Notes under the pieces: model-generated
The model's input: the letters and a program-made list of their open reading frames with translations, nothing else
What the model was told of the DNA's origin: nothing
Database searches by the model: none
NCBI GenBank assembly: GCA_024644285.1
Contig: JAHELH010000029.1
Coordinates: 1-15,104, forward strand
Direction: 5' to 3'
DNA length: 15,104 bases
Source: Paracoccaceae bacterium
GTDB lineage: Bacteria; Pseudomonadota; Alphaproteobacteria; Rhodobacterales; Rhodobacteraceae
Translations under genes and position numbers: made by a program
Shown here: positions 14,198-15,104 of the stretch, piece after piece
How positions within the stretch are numbered: position 1 is the stretch's first letter
Layout: the number at the start of each line of letters is the position of its first letter

Positions 14198-15104
14198 ATG
14201 CGGATATTCTCGATACTCACGGCGTTGGTCGTTTCCGTGACGCTGTACCTGATGGTGTTCGAACGCGAGCAGGTGCTGGCCTTTGCCACCGGTGAGGAAG
14301 CCGAGACGGTGGACGGAGCGGGCGAGGCGATGGCCGGGGAAGCTTCGGACGACGTGGCGCGCGTGGCGGTGGTTGCGCTGGCCTCGCAGGCGCAACCCAT
14401 CGAGCAACTGGTGCTGGTGCGCGGGCGGACCGAAGCGGCGCGCCAGGTCGATGTGCGTGCCGAAACCAGTGGTCCTGTTTCCTCGGAACCGCTGCGCAAG
14501 GGCACCTTCGTCGAGGCGGGCGATCTGCTGTGTCGCATCGATCCGGGCACAAGGGTCGTGGCCCTGGAAGAGTCCCAGGCACGGCTGGCGGAAGCCCGAA
14601 GCCGGGTGCCAGAGGCCGAGGCGCGGCTGGCAGAGGCGACGGCCGCCGTGCCCGCGGCCGAGGCGCGTGTCGAGGAGGCGAAGGCGCGGGTTCCGGAAGC
14701 CCGGGCGCGGCTGGCAGAGGCGGAAGCCAAGATCCCCGAGGCGGAGGCACGGCTGGCCGAAGCGCAGGCGCGGGTCCCGGAGGCGGAGGCCCGCATGTCG
14801 GAAGCCGCGGCGCGGGTCAACGAGGCAGAAATCAACCTGAACGCGGCCGAGAAGCTGTCGCAGGGCGGATTCGCCTCGGATACGCGTGTAGCGTCGGTGC
14901 AGGCTGCCATGGAATCGGCTTTGGCCGGGTTGCAGGCCGCGAAGTCCCAGTTCGAAGGCGCCAAGGCCGGTGTCGAAGCGGCAAGGTCGCAGCTGGAGAC
15001 GGCCAAGGCCGGCATCCAGTCCGCCCGCAGCCAGGTCGAAAGCGCAGCGGCAGGGGTGATTACCGCGCGGTCGCAGGTCGAGGGCGCGAAAGCCGGCGTG
15101 CAGT
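14198..15104 (+). CDS. RND efflux periplasmic adaptor (membrane fusion protein), N-terminal part
   Basis: Adaptors of this family (HlyD/AcrA type) bridge an inner-membrane RND pump and an outer-membrane channel in multidrug or metal efflux. The ATG at 14198 has AGAGG about 5 bp upstream and opens 302 codons before the window ends. Residues 5-21 form an uncleaved-looking membrane anchor with no lipobox, followed by an acidic linker (about 32-52). The first half of the split biotinyl-lipoyl domain is at about 78-118 (RGRTEAARQVDVRAETSG, then KGTFVEAGDLLCRIDPG). The outgoing helix (about 126-220) is an uninterrupted series of heptads; QGGFASDTR (222-230) is the hairpin turn; the return helix (231 to the edge) has a 14-residue repeat. 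The second lipoyl half, beta-barrel and membrane-proximal domain lie beyond the edge. The partner pump is not visible. Confidence 0.9.
   Translation, partial: MRIFSILTALVVSVTLYLMVFEREQVLAFATGEEAETVDGAGEAMAGEASDDVARVAVVALASQAQPIEQLVLVRGRTEAARQVDVRAETSGPVSSEPLRKGTFVEAGDLLCRIDPGTRVVALEESQARLAEARSRVPEAEARLAEATAAVPAAEARVEEAKARVPEARARLAEAEAKIPEAEARLAEAQARVPEAEARMSEAAARVNEAEINLNAAEKLSQGGFASDTRVASVQAAMESALAGLQAAKSQFEGAKAGVEAARSQLETAKAGIQSARSQVESAAAGVITARSQVEGAKAGVQ
14573..14839 (+). repeat. Heptad-encoding repeats (21/42-bp period) in the adaptor coiled coil
   Basis: Within the adaptor gene about twelve consecutive heptads (residues 126-214) alternate between a PEAEARL-like and an AEAxARV-like unit, giving DNA with a 21-bp period and a stronger 42-bp period. 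After the hairpin turn the return helix repeats AKAGVEA-ARSQLET-like 14-residue units. Similarity between units is high but not exact. The repeats are part of the coding sequence and read in frame throughout. Confidence 0.7.

Noticed and set aside
14170..15015. Minus-strand Ala/Ser-rich ORF opposite the RND adaptor, resembling a repetitive surface protein
   Set aside because: The repeats are the complement of the adaptor heptads; the plus-strand product has a membrane anchor, a lipoyl half-domain and a hairpin turn in the right order.

Overview
The window is about 15.1 kb of high-GC DNA that reads as chromosomal sequence from an alphaproteobacterium, most likely a member of the Rhodobacteraceae/Roseobacter group. 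The evidence is the strong G/C bias at third codon positions (which leaves long spurious ORFs open on the opposite strand), a yajC-secD-secF cluster running into the cytochrome c maturation genes ccmA-ccmB-ccmC, and the protein sequences, which look like that group from memory; no search was run. I see no tRNA, rRNA, CRISPR array, insertion sequence, integrase or phage gene.

Region 1 (1-5784, all minus strand) is one long operon-like run transcribed right to left: yajC, secD, secF, a TauE/SafE-type membrane transporter, an Mth938-domain protein, ccmA, ccmB, and ccmC, which is cut by the window edge. Genes from yajC to ccmB touch or lie within about 20 bp of each other. This joins the Sec translocon accessory proteins, which pull secreted proteins across the inner membrane, to the transporter that delivers haem to apocytochrome c on the periplasmic side.

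Region 2 (5785-6093) is a 309-bp divergent intergenic region with a candidate yajC promoter and a short direct repeat. Region 3 (6094-8099, plus) holds serS (seryl-tRNA synthetase), overlapped by 4 bp by a multi-pass membrane protein resembling the TspO/tryptophan-rich family. It ends almost stop-to-stop against region 4.

Region 4 (8104-14001, minus) contains a three-His-box fatty acid desaturase, a DUF2235 alpha/beta-hydrolase, the double GTPase Der, a BamB-like beta-propeller lipoprotein and a YfgM-like membrane-anchored TPR-type protein. The order yfgM-bamB-der matches the E. coli arrangement and links outer-membrane protein assembly and periplasmic quality control to ribosome assembly. 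The desaturase has its own candidate promoter; DUF2235 sits between the two groups.

Region 5 (14002-15104) is a divergent intergenic region carrying a perfect 13-bp palindrome, probably a repressor operator, followed by the first 302 codons of an RND-type periplasmic adaptor (membrane fusion protein) with a very regular heptad-repeat hairpin. The gene runs off the right edge.

Overall this is mostly a housekeeping region. I found no convincing new multi-gene system. The observations most worth checking are the operator palindrome and the proline-punctuated coiled coil of the adaptor, the non-ATG start of ccmA, the TauE gene inside the sec-ccm operon, and the DUF2235 hydrolase beside a desaturase.
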